Assembly: GCF_014203895.1 (NCBI RefSeq)
Contig: NZ_JACHJY010000012.1
Location: forward strand, 89,283 to 153,282
Direction: 5' to 3'
Length of the DNA stretch: 64,000 nucleotides
Source: Streptomyces nymphaeiformis
Lineage (GTDB): Bacteria > Actinomycetota > Actinomycetes > Streptomycetales > Streptomycetaceae
Shown: positions 11,985 to 20,659 of the stretch, piece by piece
Numbering within the stretch: position 1 is the stretch's first letter
Layout of the letters: each line of letters starts with the position of its first letter
Translations under genes and position numbers: made by a program
The notes under the pieces: model-generated
Databases searched by the model: none
What the model saw: the letters and a program-made list of their open reading frames with translations, nothing else
Told to the model about the DNA's origin: nothing

Positions 11985-12974
11985 TCACCAGGCGAAGGCC
12001 TCCGGAGACGGCCCCGGCCCCGGGAAGACCTCGTCGAGCCCGGCGAGGACCTCCTCGCTCAGTTCGAGCTCCAGCGCACGCAGCGCGCCCGCCAACTGCT
12101 CGGGGGTGCGGGGCCCGACGATCGGACCGGTGACGCCGGGCCGGGTCAGCAGCCACGCCAGAGCCGTCTCGCCGGGCTGGAGGCCGTGCTTGTCGAGCAG
12201 GTCCTCGTACGCCTGGAGCTTCGCCCGCGCCGCCGGGTCGGCCAGCGTGGCCGCCGCGCGCCCCTCCGTACGCCGCTTGCCCTCGGCCTCCTTCTTCAGG
12301 ACGCCGCCGAGGAGGCCGCCGTGCAGCGGCGACCAGGGGATGACCCCGAGGCCGTACTCCTGCGCGGCCGGGATCACCTCCATCTCGGCGCGCCGCTCGA
12401 AGAGGTTGTAGAGGCACTGCTCGCTGACGAGCCCGACCGAGCCGCGCCGGGCGGCCGCCTCGTTGGCCTGGGCGATCTTGTAGCCGGGGAAGTTGGAGGA
12501 CCCGGCGTAGAGCACCTTGCCCTGCTGGATGAGGACGTCGACGGCCTGCCAGATCTCCTCGAAGGGAGTGGCCCGGTCGACGTGGTGGAACTGGTAGACG
12601 TCGATGTAGTCGGTACCGAGCCGCTTGAGGCTGGCCTCGACGGCCCTGCGGATGTTGAGCGCCGAGAGCTTGTCGTGGTTGGGCCAGGCCTCGCCGTCCG
12701 GGCCCATGTTCCCGTACACCTTGGTGGCGAGGACCGTACGGTCACGACGGCCGTCGCCCTTGGCGAACCAGGAGCCGATGATCGACTCCGTCCGCCCCTT
12801 GTTCTCCGCCCACCCGTAGACGTTCGCGGTGTCGAAGAAGTTGAGCCCCGCGTCCAGGGCGGTGTCCATGATGGCGTGACTGGTGGCTTCGTCCGTCTGC
12901 GGTCCGAAGTTCATCGTCCCGAGGACGAGTCGGCTGACCTTGAGTCCGGTGCGTCCGAGCTGCGTGTACTCCAT
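11985..12974 (-). CDS. aldo/keto reductase
   Basis: 329 residues, a TIM-barrel NAD(P)H-dependent oxidoreductase of the AKR superfamily. The catalytic tetrad is visible: Asp and Tyr in FFDTANVYGWAEN, Lys in LATKVYGNM, and His in YQFHHVDRA. The C-terminal LTRPGVTGPIVGPRTPEQL is the NADPH phosphate-binding part. ATG 12974 gives the family start MEYTQLGRTGLKVS. The promoter region holds a long palindrome of the type bound by MerR regulators. The physiological substrate is unknown. It is convergent with the MarR gene at a 15-bp distance. Confidence 0.9.
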   Translation of the reverse strand: MEYTQLGRTGLKVSRLVLGTMNFGPQTDEATSHAIMDTALDAGLNFFDTANVYGWAENKGRTESIIGSWFAKGDGRRDRTVLATKVYGNMGPDGEAWPNHDKLSALNIRRAVEASLKRLGTDYIDVYQFHHVDRATPFEEIWQAVDVLIQQGKVLYAGSSNFPGYKIAQANEAAARRGSVGLVSEQCLYNLFERRAEMEVIPAAQEYGLGVIPWSPLHGGLLGGVLKKEAEGKRRTEGRAAATLADPAARAKLQAYEDLLDKHGLQPGETALAWLLTRPGVTGPIVGPRTPEQLAGALRALELELSEEVLAGLDEVFPGPGPSPEAFAW

Positions 12975-12989
12975 GGCCGCCAAGCCAAC

Positions 12990-13011
12990 TGCTTCGAGCG
13001 CACTCGAAGCA
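12990..13011. promoter_or_regulatory. MerR-style palindromic operator
   Basis: Nine-base arms TGCTTCGAG (12990-12998) and CTCGAAGCA (13003-13011) are perfectly complementary around CGCA. On the minus strand a TTGCTT -35-like hexamer begins the palindrome, and a -10-like TGGCTT follows after a long (~19 bp) spacer, the arrangement MerR proteins act on. It lies 16 bp upstream of the aldo/keto reductase start. Confidence 0.55.
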
Positions 13012-13091
13012 AGGTCTTTCCCACGGCGTGGCAGGCGCGGACGTACGGGTGACCGACGGGGCGTACGAGAGGCCGCCGGGGGTACGAGCGG

Positions 13092-13181
13092 CTACTGACC
13101 GACCACCGACGCCACGGCGATGATCGCGAACATCAGGACGAGGGCGCCGGCCATGATCATGTTTCGAGTCTTCGGATCCAC
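13092..13181 (-). CDS. 29-aa membrane microprotein
   Basis: A short gene: GTG 13181, then DPKTRNMIMAGALVLMF, a single hydrophobic helix of about 19 residues, ending in VVGQ and TAG. The N-terminus is charged, giving a likely N-in single-span protein. A TAACCT box (13193-13188, minus strand) ends 6 nt before GTG, fitting leaderless expression; the box overlaps the TAA of the preceding thpR gene. The MDPKTRN start followed by one membrane span resembles small conserved actinobacterial proteins I have seen. Function unknown. Confidence 0.6.
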   Translation of the reverse strand: MDPKTRNMIMAGALVLMFAIIAVASVVGQ

Positions 13182-13190
13182 CCGTCGAGG

Positions 13191-13775
13191 TTAACCCGAG
13201 AGCCCCTCCCGCCCCTCAAGGGGCCAGGCGCCGACCGTCTCGTACCGGGGCCGCTCCCCCGGCACCCCGCGCACCGGCAGGTTCGACCGGACGAGCGCCA
13301 GCTCGGTCACCTGCCACCGCCGCCCCTCGAAGGACGCGAGCTCGTCCACGAACGGGCGAAGGGAAAGACCCTCCTCCCGCGCCCGGCCGACGGTCAGGTG
13401 CCCCTGGTAGCGCCGGTGCTCGTCCATCGCGACCCCGGCCCGGCGCGCGGCGGCGTCCGACCGCTCGGCGAGGAGCCGCAACGTGTCCAGATCCCCGGCG
13501 ACCCCGGCCCACAGGGCCCGCCGCCCGAAGTGCCCGCCGCCGTGCAGCCGCAGCGGGAACGGCGCCGTCCGGTGCGCGGCCCGCTCCATCCGCACCAGCA
13601 GCTCGGGCAGCAGCTCCTCCTCGACCTCCCCCATGAAGGCGAGCGTGAGGTGCCAGCCGGGCCGCGAGGTCCAGCGGATCCCGCCCGCACCGGGCAGCCG
13701 GCGCAGCCGGGCGACGACCCCGTCCAGCTGGTCCAGCTGCTCCGACGGCGGCACGACGGCGGCGAAGAGCCTCAT
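13191..13775 (-). CDS. thpR: RNA 2',3'-cyclic phosphodiesterase (2H family)
   Basis: 194 residues of the 2H phosphoesterase / LigT family. The two H-x-T-x motifs are HLTL (in GWHLTLAFMGEV, near residue 45) and HLTV (in YQGHLTVGRA, near residue 131), both intact. The start MRLFAAVVPP is the family N-terminus. The protein hydrolyses 2',3'-cyclic phosphate RNA ends and was first described as a 2'-5' RNA ligase. No strong ribosome-binding site precedes ATG 13775. The 29-aa microprotein gene begins 10 bp after its stop on the same strand. Confidence 0.9.
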   Translation of the reverse strand: MRLFAAVVPPSEQLDQLDGVVARLRRLPGAGGIRWTSRPGWHLTLAFMGEVEEELLPELLVRMERAAHRTAPFPLRLHGGGHFGRRALWAGVAGDLDTLRLLAERSDAAARRAGVAMDEHRRYQGHLTVGRAREEGLSLRPFVDELASFEGRRWQVTELALVRSNLPVRGVPGERPRYETVGAWPLEGREGLSG

Positions 13776-13812
13776 GGGGAAAGTCTGACAGGAGACGGAG
13801 CCGTCGGTCCGG

Positions 13813-16089
13813 TCAGGAGACCTGCTGGACGGCCCCACCGCCCCAGGTCGTCCCCGTGCCGGCCCCGGTCGTCGTACGGGGCTTGAACGGGGCCTTCCAG
13901 TCACCCGTACCGGCGTAGAAGTACGCGGCACCCGCCGCCGTCCGGGCGTACACGTCGGGACGGCCGTCCTTGTTGCCGTCACCGATGCCGACGACGTCCG
14001 CGTACGTGTTCCACCCGCCGCCGATCCGCGTGCGCGGCGCGAACGTGCCGTCGCCCTTGCCGAGGTACAGCCAGAGCACCCCGTCCTTGTCGCGGGCCAC
14101 CAGGTCACCGGCCGCGCCGCCACCGATCTGACCGGTGGCGGTGAGCTGGTTGTAGATCCCCCACCCGAAGCCGATCTTCTTCCGGGGCTCGAAGGGAGCC
14201 GTCGCCGATCCGGTCGACTTGTACAGGTACAGGTCACCGACCTTGTCGACGGCGACCAGGTCCGCCCGCCCGTCGCCCGTCAGATCGCTGCCGCCGGTGA
14301 ACTGGGTGTACGTGTTCCACCCGCCGCCGATCCGCACCCGGGACTCGTAGCCCACACGGGTGTCGCTGCCGGTGCCGCGGTGGAGCCAGAGGACCCCGTC
14401 CCGGTCGCGGGTGACCAGGTCGGCGGCGTTCGAACCGGCGAGGTCACCGGCGGCCTCCACCCGGTCGTAGACGTTCCAGCCGCGCAGCCGGCTGGTGCCG
14501 TACCGCCGGGGAACGAGACGCCCGGTGGCGTCGTCCCAGCGCGTGCCGATCTGCTCCAGATAGCCGTCCTTGTCCCGCGCGACCAGGTCCGGCGCCCCGT
14601 CGTCGTCGAAGTCGTGCGGCTTGGGGGAGCGGGTGACGGTGAGGGTGCCGGACGTGGTGACCGACGGCATCCCGTTCCACGGCCGGGCGGTGACCGTCCA
14701 GTCGTACGCGCCGTTGGGGGCGGCCTTCGGGTCCCAGTCCCCCAGCTCGCCGGTCCAGTCGAACCCGAGGGTTCCGTCGGGGTGGGCCCCGGTGCCGGAC
14801 GCGGGCCGCACGACCGTCCGGGAGTCCTCCCACGACCCCTTGCGCCTCAGCTCGACGGTGAGGTCCGCCCGCGTCGTGGAGAACTTCCAGGACAGACGGG
14901 CCTTGGCGACGCCGTCCAGGTCGACGGTGACCGGCGCTCCCCCGACGTACGCCAGGGGAGCGGCGCCGTCGTTCGGTTCGCCGGTGGCGGCGATCAGCTC
15001 GGCCGACGGCCGCCCGTCCGCGCCGAGCGCGACCCGGTAGACGCCCGCGCCGCGGGCGGCGGTGGTCCCGAGGACGAGGAAGGTGCCGTCGGGGCCCTGG
15101 GTGGCGCTCTCGGCGTGGTCGAGGAGCTTGACCGTCGACCCGTCCTTCAGGGAGCGGGCCGAGAACGCGTGCCACGGGGTGGCGTTCCCGGTGGTGGCGC
15201 CCCACAGGAACCAGTCGCCCAGCAGTCCGCCGGTGACGTCCTGCGAGTCGCCGGGACCGAGCGGGGTCCGCACGACCTCCTTCTGCCCCCGTACGGCCGT
15301 GGCGAGCACCAGCTCGCCGCCGGTGCGCTCCATCCACGCCACGTGGGTCGGCGAGAGGAAGGAGGCGGACACCCAACGGGTGGCCGGGTCCGCCTGGTAG
15401 CGGCCCGTCTCCCGCCCCTCGGCCACGTCGACGACCACGAGCGCGTCGTACTGGTAGTACTCGTTGAAGGTCAGCGCGACCGCCGTGCCGGACAGGGTGC
15501 CGGGCATCCAGAAGGGCTCCCTGTACCCGTCGCCCACCGTGCGGACGGTCGGCCGTCCGCCGGTCACGTCGACCAGCTTCAGCTTCTGATCGCCGCTGAC
15601 CAGGAGGGTCGACCCCACGGCGCCGCTGAGCATCCCGAAGGTGTCCCGGCTCGCCGACAGGTCGAGGGTGACGGGCGCGGCGCCGGTCGCCATGTCGTAC
15701 ACCCGCACGGTCGAGGTGTAGATCACCTCGGCCCCGGCCTCGTTCACCTCGTGCGCGACCACGACGATGTCCGAGCCGGGCCCGCCGCCCCGGACGTGAT
15801 CGCCCGCGCGCTTGTCGATGACCTTGGACACCCCGTCCGCGTAGCGCGTCCAACGGGCCCGGCCGTCGGCGTCCTCCGACAGGAAACCGGTCTTCCCGGC
15901 GTTGATCAACTCACCGCCCGACGCCAGGAACGGCACCCGGACCGGCGCGGTGACGGTCGCGGCGGCCGGCGCCACCGCCGCCTGCGCGGGAGCGGCCGTG
16001 GCCGCCGGCGCGACGAACGGCGTCACGGCGGCCACCGCCAGGACGGCCCCCACCGACATCGAGACACGGCGTGACGAAGCAGTACGCAA
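13813..16089 (-). CDS. secreted FG-GAP/VCBS repeat protein
   Basis: 758 residues. TTG 16089 is the chosen start because a GGGAGGGA ribosome-binding site lies 7 nt upstream; it gives MRTASSRR followed by a long Sec signal with an Ala-Pro-rich cleavage region near residue 35. Residues ~60-400 look like a beta-propeller, ~400-490 a FlgD/Ig-like domain (NGAYDWTVTARPW), and the last ~250 are FG-GAP repeats, e.g. DLVARDKDGVLWLYLGKGDG with RIGGGWNTY, recurring four to five times. Calcium-binding DxDxDG-like loops are present. It is probably an extracellular protein; no catalytic site is recognised. Confidence 0.85.
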   Translation of the reverse strand: MRTASSRRVSMSVGAVLAVAAVTPFVAPAATAAPAQAAVAPAAATVTAPVRVPFLASGGELINAGKTGFLSEDADGRARWTRYADGVSKVIDKRAGDHVRGGGPGSDIVVVAHEVNEAGAEVIYTSTVRVYDMATGAAPVTLDLSASRDTFGMLSGAVGSTLLVSGDQKLKLVDVTGGRPTVRTVGDGYREPFWMPGTLSGTAVALTFNEYYQYDALVVVDVAEGRETGRYQADPATRWVSASFLSPTHVAWMERTGGELVLATAVRGQKEVVRTPLGPGDSQDVTGGLLGDWFLWGATTGNATPWHAFSARSLKDGSTVKLLDHAESATQGPDGTFLVLGTTAARGAGVYRVALGADGRPSAELIAATGEPNDGAAPLAYVGGAPVTVDLDGVAKARLSWKFSTTRADLTVELRRKGSWEDSRTVVRPASGTGAHPDGTLGFDWTGELGDWDPKAAPNGAYDWTVTARPWNGMPSVTTSGTLTVTRSPKPHDFDDDGAPDLVARDKDGYLEQIGTRWDDATGRLVPRRYGTSRLRGWNVYDRVEAAGDLAGSNAADLVTRDRDGVLWLHRGTGSDTRVGYESRVRIGGGWNTYTQFTGGSDLTGDGRADLVAVDKVGDLYLYKSTGSATAPFEPRKKIGFGWGIYNQLTATGQIGGGAAGDLVARDKDGVLWLYLGKGDGTFAPRTRIGGGWNTYADVVGIGDGNKDGRPDVYARTAAGAAYFYAGTGDWKAPFKPRTTTGAGTGTTWGGGAVQQVS

Positions 16090-16173
16090 GGCGTGTTCCC
16101 TCCCCGAACCCCATGGATACGCCTGTGACGACCCCCCATCCCGCCGGAAGGTTGTACGGCTACCCTCGGCCGG

Positions 16174-16674
16174 ATGAAGATCCGGAAGGGCGGGGCGGAG
16201 GACCTCCCCGCGATACTCGCGATACTCGACAGCGCCGTGGTGTGGCTCAACGGCAAGGGGATCACCGCCCAGTGGGGCACGGAGTCGTTCTCCGGGCGGC
16301 CGAAGGCGGTGGAGCAGGTCGAGCGGACGATGTCCGAGGGCGACCCGTGGATCGTCGAGATCGACGGCGTCCCGGCGGGCACGATGACGCTGACCCCGCA
16401 CCCCGGCCAGTACATCGAGCCCGCGACCGAGCCGGAGGTGTACGTCCGCCTCCTGGCGACGGACGCGCGCTTCCACGGCCACGGGGTGGGAGCGGCACTC
16501 CTCGCCCACGCCGAGGCGGAGACCCGGCGGCAGGGGGTGTCCCTCCTCCGGGTGGACTGCTTCGCCGGCAGCGAGGGCCGCCTGATCGCGTACTACGAAC
16601 GCCAGGGCTTCACCCGCACCGAGGAGTTCGTGGTCGGCGACTGGCCGGGGCAGGTCCTGGAGCGGCGGTTCTGA
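16174..16674 (+). CDS. GNAT-family N-acetyltransferase
   Basis: 166 residues. The acetyl-CoA-binding motif A is ARFHGHGVGAALLAHAEAE (residues ~92-110, R-x-x-G-x-G/A), and the C-terminal motif B region is AYYERQGFTRTEEF. The start MKIRKGGAEDLPAIL is the standard first strand and helix of the fold. The acceptor is unknown. It is divergent from the FG-GAP gene and is followed by a strong inverted repeat. Confidence 0.88.
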   Translation: MKIRKGGAEDLPAILAILDSAVVWLNGKGITAQWGTESFSGRPKAVEQVERTMSEGDPWIVEIDGVPAGTMTLTPHPGQYIEPATEPEVYVRLLATDARFHGHGVGAALLAHAEAETRRQGVSLLRVDCFAGSEGRLIAYYERQGFTRTEEFVVGDWPGQVLERRF

Positions 16675-16704
16675 CGACGACGGCGGGAGGGGACGGGGCC
16701 GGAG

Positions 16705-16787
16705 CGGGGGAGGTGGTGTCCGGACGTAAGAGCGTCTTGAACTCGCGCGAAGCGCGGTGAGACGCAGTCCGGACACCACCTCCCCCG
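16705..16787. repeat. long perfect inverted repeat
   Basis: Arms of 21 bp (16705-16725 and 16767-16787, outer bases CGGGGGAGGTGG, inner bases GTCCGGAC) match perfectly. Inside, GCGTCT pairs with AGACGC and CGCG-rich bases form a third stem. The whole could fold as one 83-nt hairpin. It lies 30 bp after the GNAT stop, so it may act as a terminator, but its length also fits a small mobile palindromic element. Confidence 0.7.
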
Positions 16788-16814
16788 CGGAGGCCCCGGC
16801 CCCGGGCACACGGC

Positions 16815-16928
16815 GTACCCGCACCCGGGGCCGCCGCCCGCCCGAGGGCCACGTACCCGCACCCGGGGCCGCCGCCCGCCCGAGGGCCACGTACCCGCAC
16901 CCGGGGCCGCCGCCCGCCCGAGGGCTAC
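16815..16928. repeat. three tandem copies of a 38-bp unit
   Basis: Copies at 16815-16852, 16853-16890 and 16891-16928 begin GTACCCGCACCC and end GAGGGCCAC; the third has one T for C near its end. The third copy contains the stop codon of the convergent MFS gene. The first two copies are identical, which points to recent expansion by slippage or recombination. Confidence 0.85.
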
Positions 16929-18289
16929 GCCGCGGTGGCGAGCCGCTCGCGCGCCACGAACCGCACCTGCGGGTGCCCGCGGCGCCAGCGCATCGCGACC
17001 TTGAGGCCGCCGACCCGGGCCAGGACCAGGCCCACGACGACCGCCGCGGCGAGCGAGATCGCACCGCCGGCGACGAAGCCGACGCGCGCGCCGTACGTGT
17101 CGGTGACCCAGCCGAGCAGCGGGGCCCCGATCGGCGTTCCGCCGGCGAAGACCATCATGTAGAGGCTCATGACCCGGCCCCGCATGGCGGGGTCGGTGGC
17201 CATCTGGACGGCCGAGTTCGCGGTGATGTTCACCGTGAGGCCGAGCAGGCCGATCGGTACGAGCAGCAGTGCGAACAGCCAGAACGCCGGCGACAGGGCC
17301 GCGGCGATCTCCAGGACGCCGAAGACGGCCGCCGTGATCACCAGCATCCGCAGCCGGGTCGAGCCGCGGCGCGCGGCGGCGAGGGCGCCGACGAGGGAGC
17401 CGGCCGCCATCAGGGTGTTGAGGAGGCCGTACGCGCCGGCGCCGACGTGAAAGACGTCGCCGGAGAAGGCGGTGAGCCAGATCGGGAAGTTGAACCCGAA
17501 GGTGCCGATGAAGCCGACGAGGACGATCGGCCAGATCAGGTCCGGCCGCCCGGCGACGTACCGCAGCCCCTCCCTCAGCTGGCCCTTGCCGCGCGGGGCG
17601 CGCTCCACCTTGTGGAGCTCGCTCGTCCGCATCAGCAGGAGGCTCGCGAGCGGGGCGAGGAAGGACAGGCCGTTGAGGAGGAAGGCCCAGCCGCTGCCGA
17701 CTCCGGCGATGAGGACACCGGCGACGGCGGGGCCGATGAGCCGCGCGGACTGGAAGTTCGCGGAGTTCAGCGAGACGGCGTTGCGGAGCTGCTTCGGGCC
17801 GACCATCTCGGAGACGAAGGTCTGCCGGGCCGGGTTGTCGACGACCGTCACCATGCCGAGGAGGAAGGCGATCAGGTAGACGTGCCAGACCTGGACGGAG
17901 CCGGAGAGGGTGAGGACGGCGAGCGCGAGGCCGCAGAGGCCGAGGGCGGCCTGACTGACGAGGAGCAGGCGCCGCTTCGGGTAGCGGTCGGCGATGACGC
18001 CGCCGTACAGCCCGAAGAGCAGCATCGGCAGGAACTGCAGGGCCGTCGTGATGCCGACGGCGGCGGCCGAGCCGGTGAGGCTCAGGACCAGCCAGTCCTG
18101 GGTGATCCGGGCCATCCACGTACCGGTGTTGGAGACGATCGCTCCGGTGAAGAACAGCCGGTAGTTCCGGATCCTGAGCGAGGAGAAGGTGTCTCCGAAG
18201 AGTTTTCCGGAGAATCTTCCTCCCCGCCCGCGGGTGTCGAGGGTGGGTTGATGGACGGGTGCGGAGTCTGCTCCGGGTCCCGTACTCAA
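16925..18289 (-). CDS. MFS transporter (EntS/DHA3-like)
   Basis: 454 residues with about 12 membrane helices. The MFS signature after helix 2 is GGVIADRYPKRRLLL, and a basic loop separates the two halves. Similar proteins include EntS-type exporters and multidrug transporters. TTG 18289 is chosen because AAGGAGG (18305-18299) lies 9 nt before it. It starts 27 bp downstream of a MarR gene on the same strand, so the two are probably one operon in which the MarR protein senses a substrate of the pump. The stop lies inside a tandem repeat. Confidence 0.88.
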   Translation of the reverse strand: MSTGPGADSAPVHQPTLDTRGRGGRFSGKLFGDTFSSLRIRNYRLFFTGAIVSNTGTWMARITQDWLVLSLTGSAAAVGITTALQFLPMLLFGLYGGVIADRYPKRRLLLVSQAALGLCGLALAVLTLSGSVQVWHVYLIAFLLGMVTVVDNPARQTFVSEMVGPKQLRNAVSLNSANFQSARLIGPAVAGVLIAGVGSGWAFLLNGLSFLAPLASLLLMRTSELHKVERAPRGKGQLREGLRYVAGRPDLIWPIVLVGFIGTFGFNFPIWLTAFSGDVFHVGAGAYGLLNTLMAAGSLVGALAAARRGSTRLRMLVITAAVFGVLEIAAALSPAFWLFALLLVPIGLLGLTVNITANSAVQMATDPAMRGRVMSLYMMVFAGGTPIGAPLLGWVTDTYGARVGFVAGGAISLAAAVVVGLVLARVGGLKVAMRWRRGHPQVRFVARERLATAA

Positions 18290-18315
18290 AGTGCGTCGCC
18301 TCCTTGGCGCATCGG

Positions 18316-18765
18316 TTACAGGTGGGCGAGCTTCTCCAGGACCGGGGCGGCCGCGCGCAGCTTGGCCCACTCGTCCTCGTCCAGGCCCTCGGCGAGGGAG
18401 GCCAGCCAGGCGTTCCGCTTGCGGCGGGACTCCTCGAGCATGGCTTCGGCCTGCTCGGTCTGGCTGACCACCTTCTGCCGGCGGTCGTCGGGGTGCGGCT
18501 CCAGCCGGACCAGTCCCTTGGCTTCGAGCAGCGCGACGATGCGGGTCATCGACGGCGGCTGGACGTGCTCCTTGCGCGCCAGCTCGCCGGGGGTGGCGGA
18601 GCCGCAGAGCGACAGGGTGCCGAGCACCGACATCTCGGTGGGGCTCAGCGACTCGTCGACGCGCTGGTGCTTGAGGCGTCGGCCCAGTCGCATGACGGCG
18701 GAGCGGAGCTCGTTCACGGCGGCGGCGTCGTCGGCGGTGCCGTGGGACAGGTCAGGCATGTTCAT
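18316..18765 (-). CDS. MarR-family transcriptional regulator
   Basis: 149 residues. The winged helix region is LSPTEMSVLGTLSLCGSAT, then ARKEHVQPPSMTRIVALLEAKGLV and wing HPDDRRQKVV. It is the first gene of a likely operon with the MFS pump. ATG 18765 and ATG 18759 are both possible. A short palindrome TTAGGCTAA (18765-18773) sits at the start and may be part of its own operator. Regulation of the pump in response to a toxic ligand is inferred. Confidence 0.88.
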   Translation of the reverse strand: MNMPDLSHGTADDAAAVNELRSAVMRLGRRLKHQRVDESLSPTEMSVLGTLSLCGSATPGELARKEHVQPPSMTRIVALLEAKGLVRLEPHPDDRRQKVVSQTEQAEAMLEESRRKRNAWLASLAEGLDEDEWAKLRAAAPVLEKLAHL

Positions 18766-18969
18766 TAGGCTAACTCATTACTCTGTCTAAATACCAACGG
18801 AGGCGCGCCGGCGTCGCACGGATCACACCCGTAAGGCCCATAGGGGGGCATGGAGGGCGGCAACCGGGTGCCCACAGGTCACGCTTCGGCATCCATGTAT
18901 CACCCAAATGAGTGAGTCGGATCCAGAAAGTGACGCAAAGGGGCCCCGGCTGCCCCGACCCTGAACGGC
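18766..18969. promoter_or_regulatory. intergenic region with promoters of two divergent genes
   Basis: About 200 bp, less GC-rich than its surroundings next to the MarR start. An imperfect inverted repeat, TCACCC with GAGTGA around AAAT (18900-18915), lies 55 bp upstream of the ribbon-helix-helix gene and could be its operator. I see no gene in it. Confidence 0.35.
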
Positions 18970-19197
18970 ATGGGATCGACAGTGCTCAGCCTGCGCATCG
19001 ACGGTGAGCTGCTCGACCGGCTCAGGAGTCACGCCGCGAAAAGAGGAATGAGCGTCCAGGACTACGTGGCCCGGACGCTCATTCGCGAGGATTTCGACGA
19101 GCGGTTCAAGACCGCCGTCGACGAGACGGAGAAGTTCTACGGCTCACGCGGAGCCGCGACCGACGATCACGTGAGGCCGAGCGCCGGCATCGCGTAG
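18970..19197 (+). CDS. ribbon-helix-helix (CopG/Arc-like) protein
   Basis: 75 residues. Residues 4-45 have the RHH pattern: a short beta strand (VLSLRIDGELLDRL), helix A, a turn (KRGMSVQDYV) and helix B. Such proteins bind DNA as dimers and serve as antitoxins or small regulators. No toxin gene is adjacent, so a plain regulatory role is more likely. Its last 31 bp overlap the 3' end of the convergent permease gene, an unusually long overlap. Confidence 0.7.
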   Translation: MGSTVLSLRIDGELLDRLRSHAAKRGMSVQDYVARTLIREDFDERFKTAVDETEKFYGSRGAATDDHVRPSAGIA

Positions 19198-20618
19198 TAG
19201 AAGACGAAGACCGCCGACACGACGTACATGGCCACCGGGACCTCACGGCCCCGGCCGGCCGCCAGACGCAGCACGCTGAACGAGATGAAGCCGATGCCGA
19301 TGCCGTTCGTGATCGAGTACGTGAACGGCATCATCAGCATGGCCAGGAACGCCGGCACCGCGATGGTGTAGTCGGCCCAGTCGATCTCCTTGATCGAACC
19401 GGCCAGGATCAGGAAGCCGACCGCGAGCAGCGCGGGCGTGGCCGCCTGCGACGGGACCATCGTGGCGAGCGGCGTGAGGAACAGCGCCACCGAGAACAGC
19501 GCACCGGTCACGACCGAGGCGAGACCCGTACGGGCACCCTCGCCGACGCCCGCCGTGGACTCCACGAAGCAGGTGGTGGCCGAGGAGGAGGTCGCACCGC
19601 CGGAGGCGACGGCCAGGCCGTCGACGAGGAGGACCTTGTTGATGCCGGGGAAGTTGCCGTCCTTGTCGATCAGCTTGGCCTCGTCGCCGACGCCGAGGAT
19701 CGTGCCCATCGCGTCGAAGAAGCAGGACAGCAGCACGGTGAAGACGAACAGGACGCCGGTGAGGACGCCGACCTTGTCGAAGCCGCCGAAGAGGCTGACC
19801 TTGCCGACCAGGCCGAAGTCGGGCGAGGCGACCGGGTTGCCCGGCCACTCCGGGGTGGTGAGGCCCCAGGACGGGACCTTCGCGACCGCGTTGATCACCA
19901 TGGCCACGATCGTCATGACGACGATCGAGATCAGGATCGCGCCCGGCACCTTGCGGATGATCAGCGCGAGGGTGAGGAGCGTGCCCAGGATGAAGACGAG
20001 GACCGGCCAGCCGGTGAGGTGACCGTCGCCGCCGAGCTGGAGCGGGACGGTGGTGTGCGCGGCGTCGGGGATGCGGGAGACGAAGCCCGAGTCGACGAGG
20101 CCGATCAGCATGATGAAGAGGCCGATGCCGATCGCGATGCCCTTGCGCAGGCCGACCGGGACGGCGTTCATGACGCGCTCGCGCAGACCGGTGGCGACGA
20201 GGAGCATCACGACGATGCCGGCGAGGACGACCATGCCCATGGCGTCCGGCCAGGACATCTTGGGCGCGAGCTGGAGCGCGACGACCGTGTTGACGCCGAG
20301 GCCGGCGGCGAGGGCGATCGGCACGTTGCCGATGACACCCATGAGGAGCGTCGTGAACGCCGCCGTGAGGACGGTGGCGGTGACGAGCTGGCCGCTGTCG
20401 AGCTGGTGCCCGTACATGTCCTTGGCGCTGCCGAGGATGATCGGGTTCAGCACGATGATGTAGGCCATCGCGAAGAAGGTGGCGAAACCGCCACGGATCT
20501 CGCGGGCGACGGTGGAGCCGCGCTCGGAGATCTTGAAGTAGCGGTCGAGACCGGAGACGGGACCCTGGTCCTGGGGAGTCTCCTGGGGCGTGGCCTTGGC
20601 GGTGGCCGTCGGGCTCAT
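19167..20618 (-). CDS. NCS2-family purine (hypoxanthine/guanine-type) permease
   Basis: 483 residues with 12-14 hydrophobic segments of the AzgA/PbuG branch of NCS2: an N-terminal LDRYFKISERGSTVAREIRGG, the helix AAGLGVNTVVALQL, and the conserved SSSATTCFVESTAGVGEGARTGL. Members import hypoxanthine, guanine or adenine by proton symport. GAGGAA precedes ATG 20618. A sigma70-like promoter lies about 40 bp upstream. No purine riboswitch is seen. Confidence 0.9.
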   Translation of the reverse strand: MSPTATAKATPQETPQDQGPVSGLDRYFKISERGSTVAREIRGGFATFFAMAYIIVLNPIILGSAKDMYGHQLDSGQLVTATVLTAAFTTLLMGVIGNVPIALAAGLGVNTVVALQLAPKMSWPDAMGMVVLAGIVVMLLVATGLRERVMNAVPVGLRKGIAIGIGLFIMLIGLVDSGFVSRIPDAAHTTVPLQLGGDGHLTGWPVLVFILGTLLTLALIIRKVPGAILISIVVMTIVAMVINAVAKVPSWGLTTPEWPGNPVASPDFGLVGKVSLFGGFDKVGVLTGVLFVFTVLLSCFFDAMGTILGVGDEAKLIDKDGNFPGINKVLLVDGLAVASGGATSSSATTCFVESTAGVGEGARTGLASVVTGALFSVALFLTPLATMVPSQAATPALLAVGFLILAGSIKEIDWADYTIAVPAFLAMLMMPFTYSITNGIGIGFISFSVLRLAAGRGREVPVAMYVVSAVFVFYYAMPALGLT

Positions 20619-20659
20619 GGGGTTCCTCTTCAGAGGTTCAGAAAGTCCTTTTTTGGCGG

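Noticed and set aside
18970-19197. toxin-antitoxin system for the ribbon-helix-helix gene
   Set aside because: No toxin-like gene is adjacent; its neighbours are a MarR/MFS pair and a permease.
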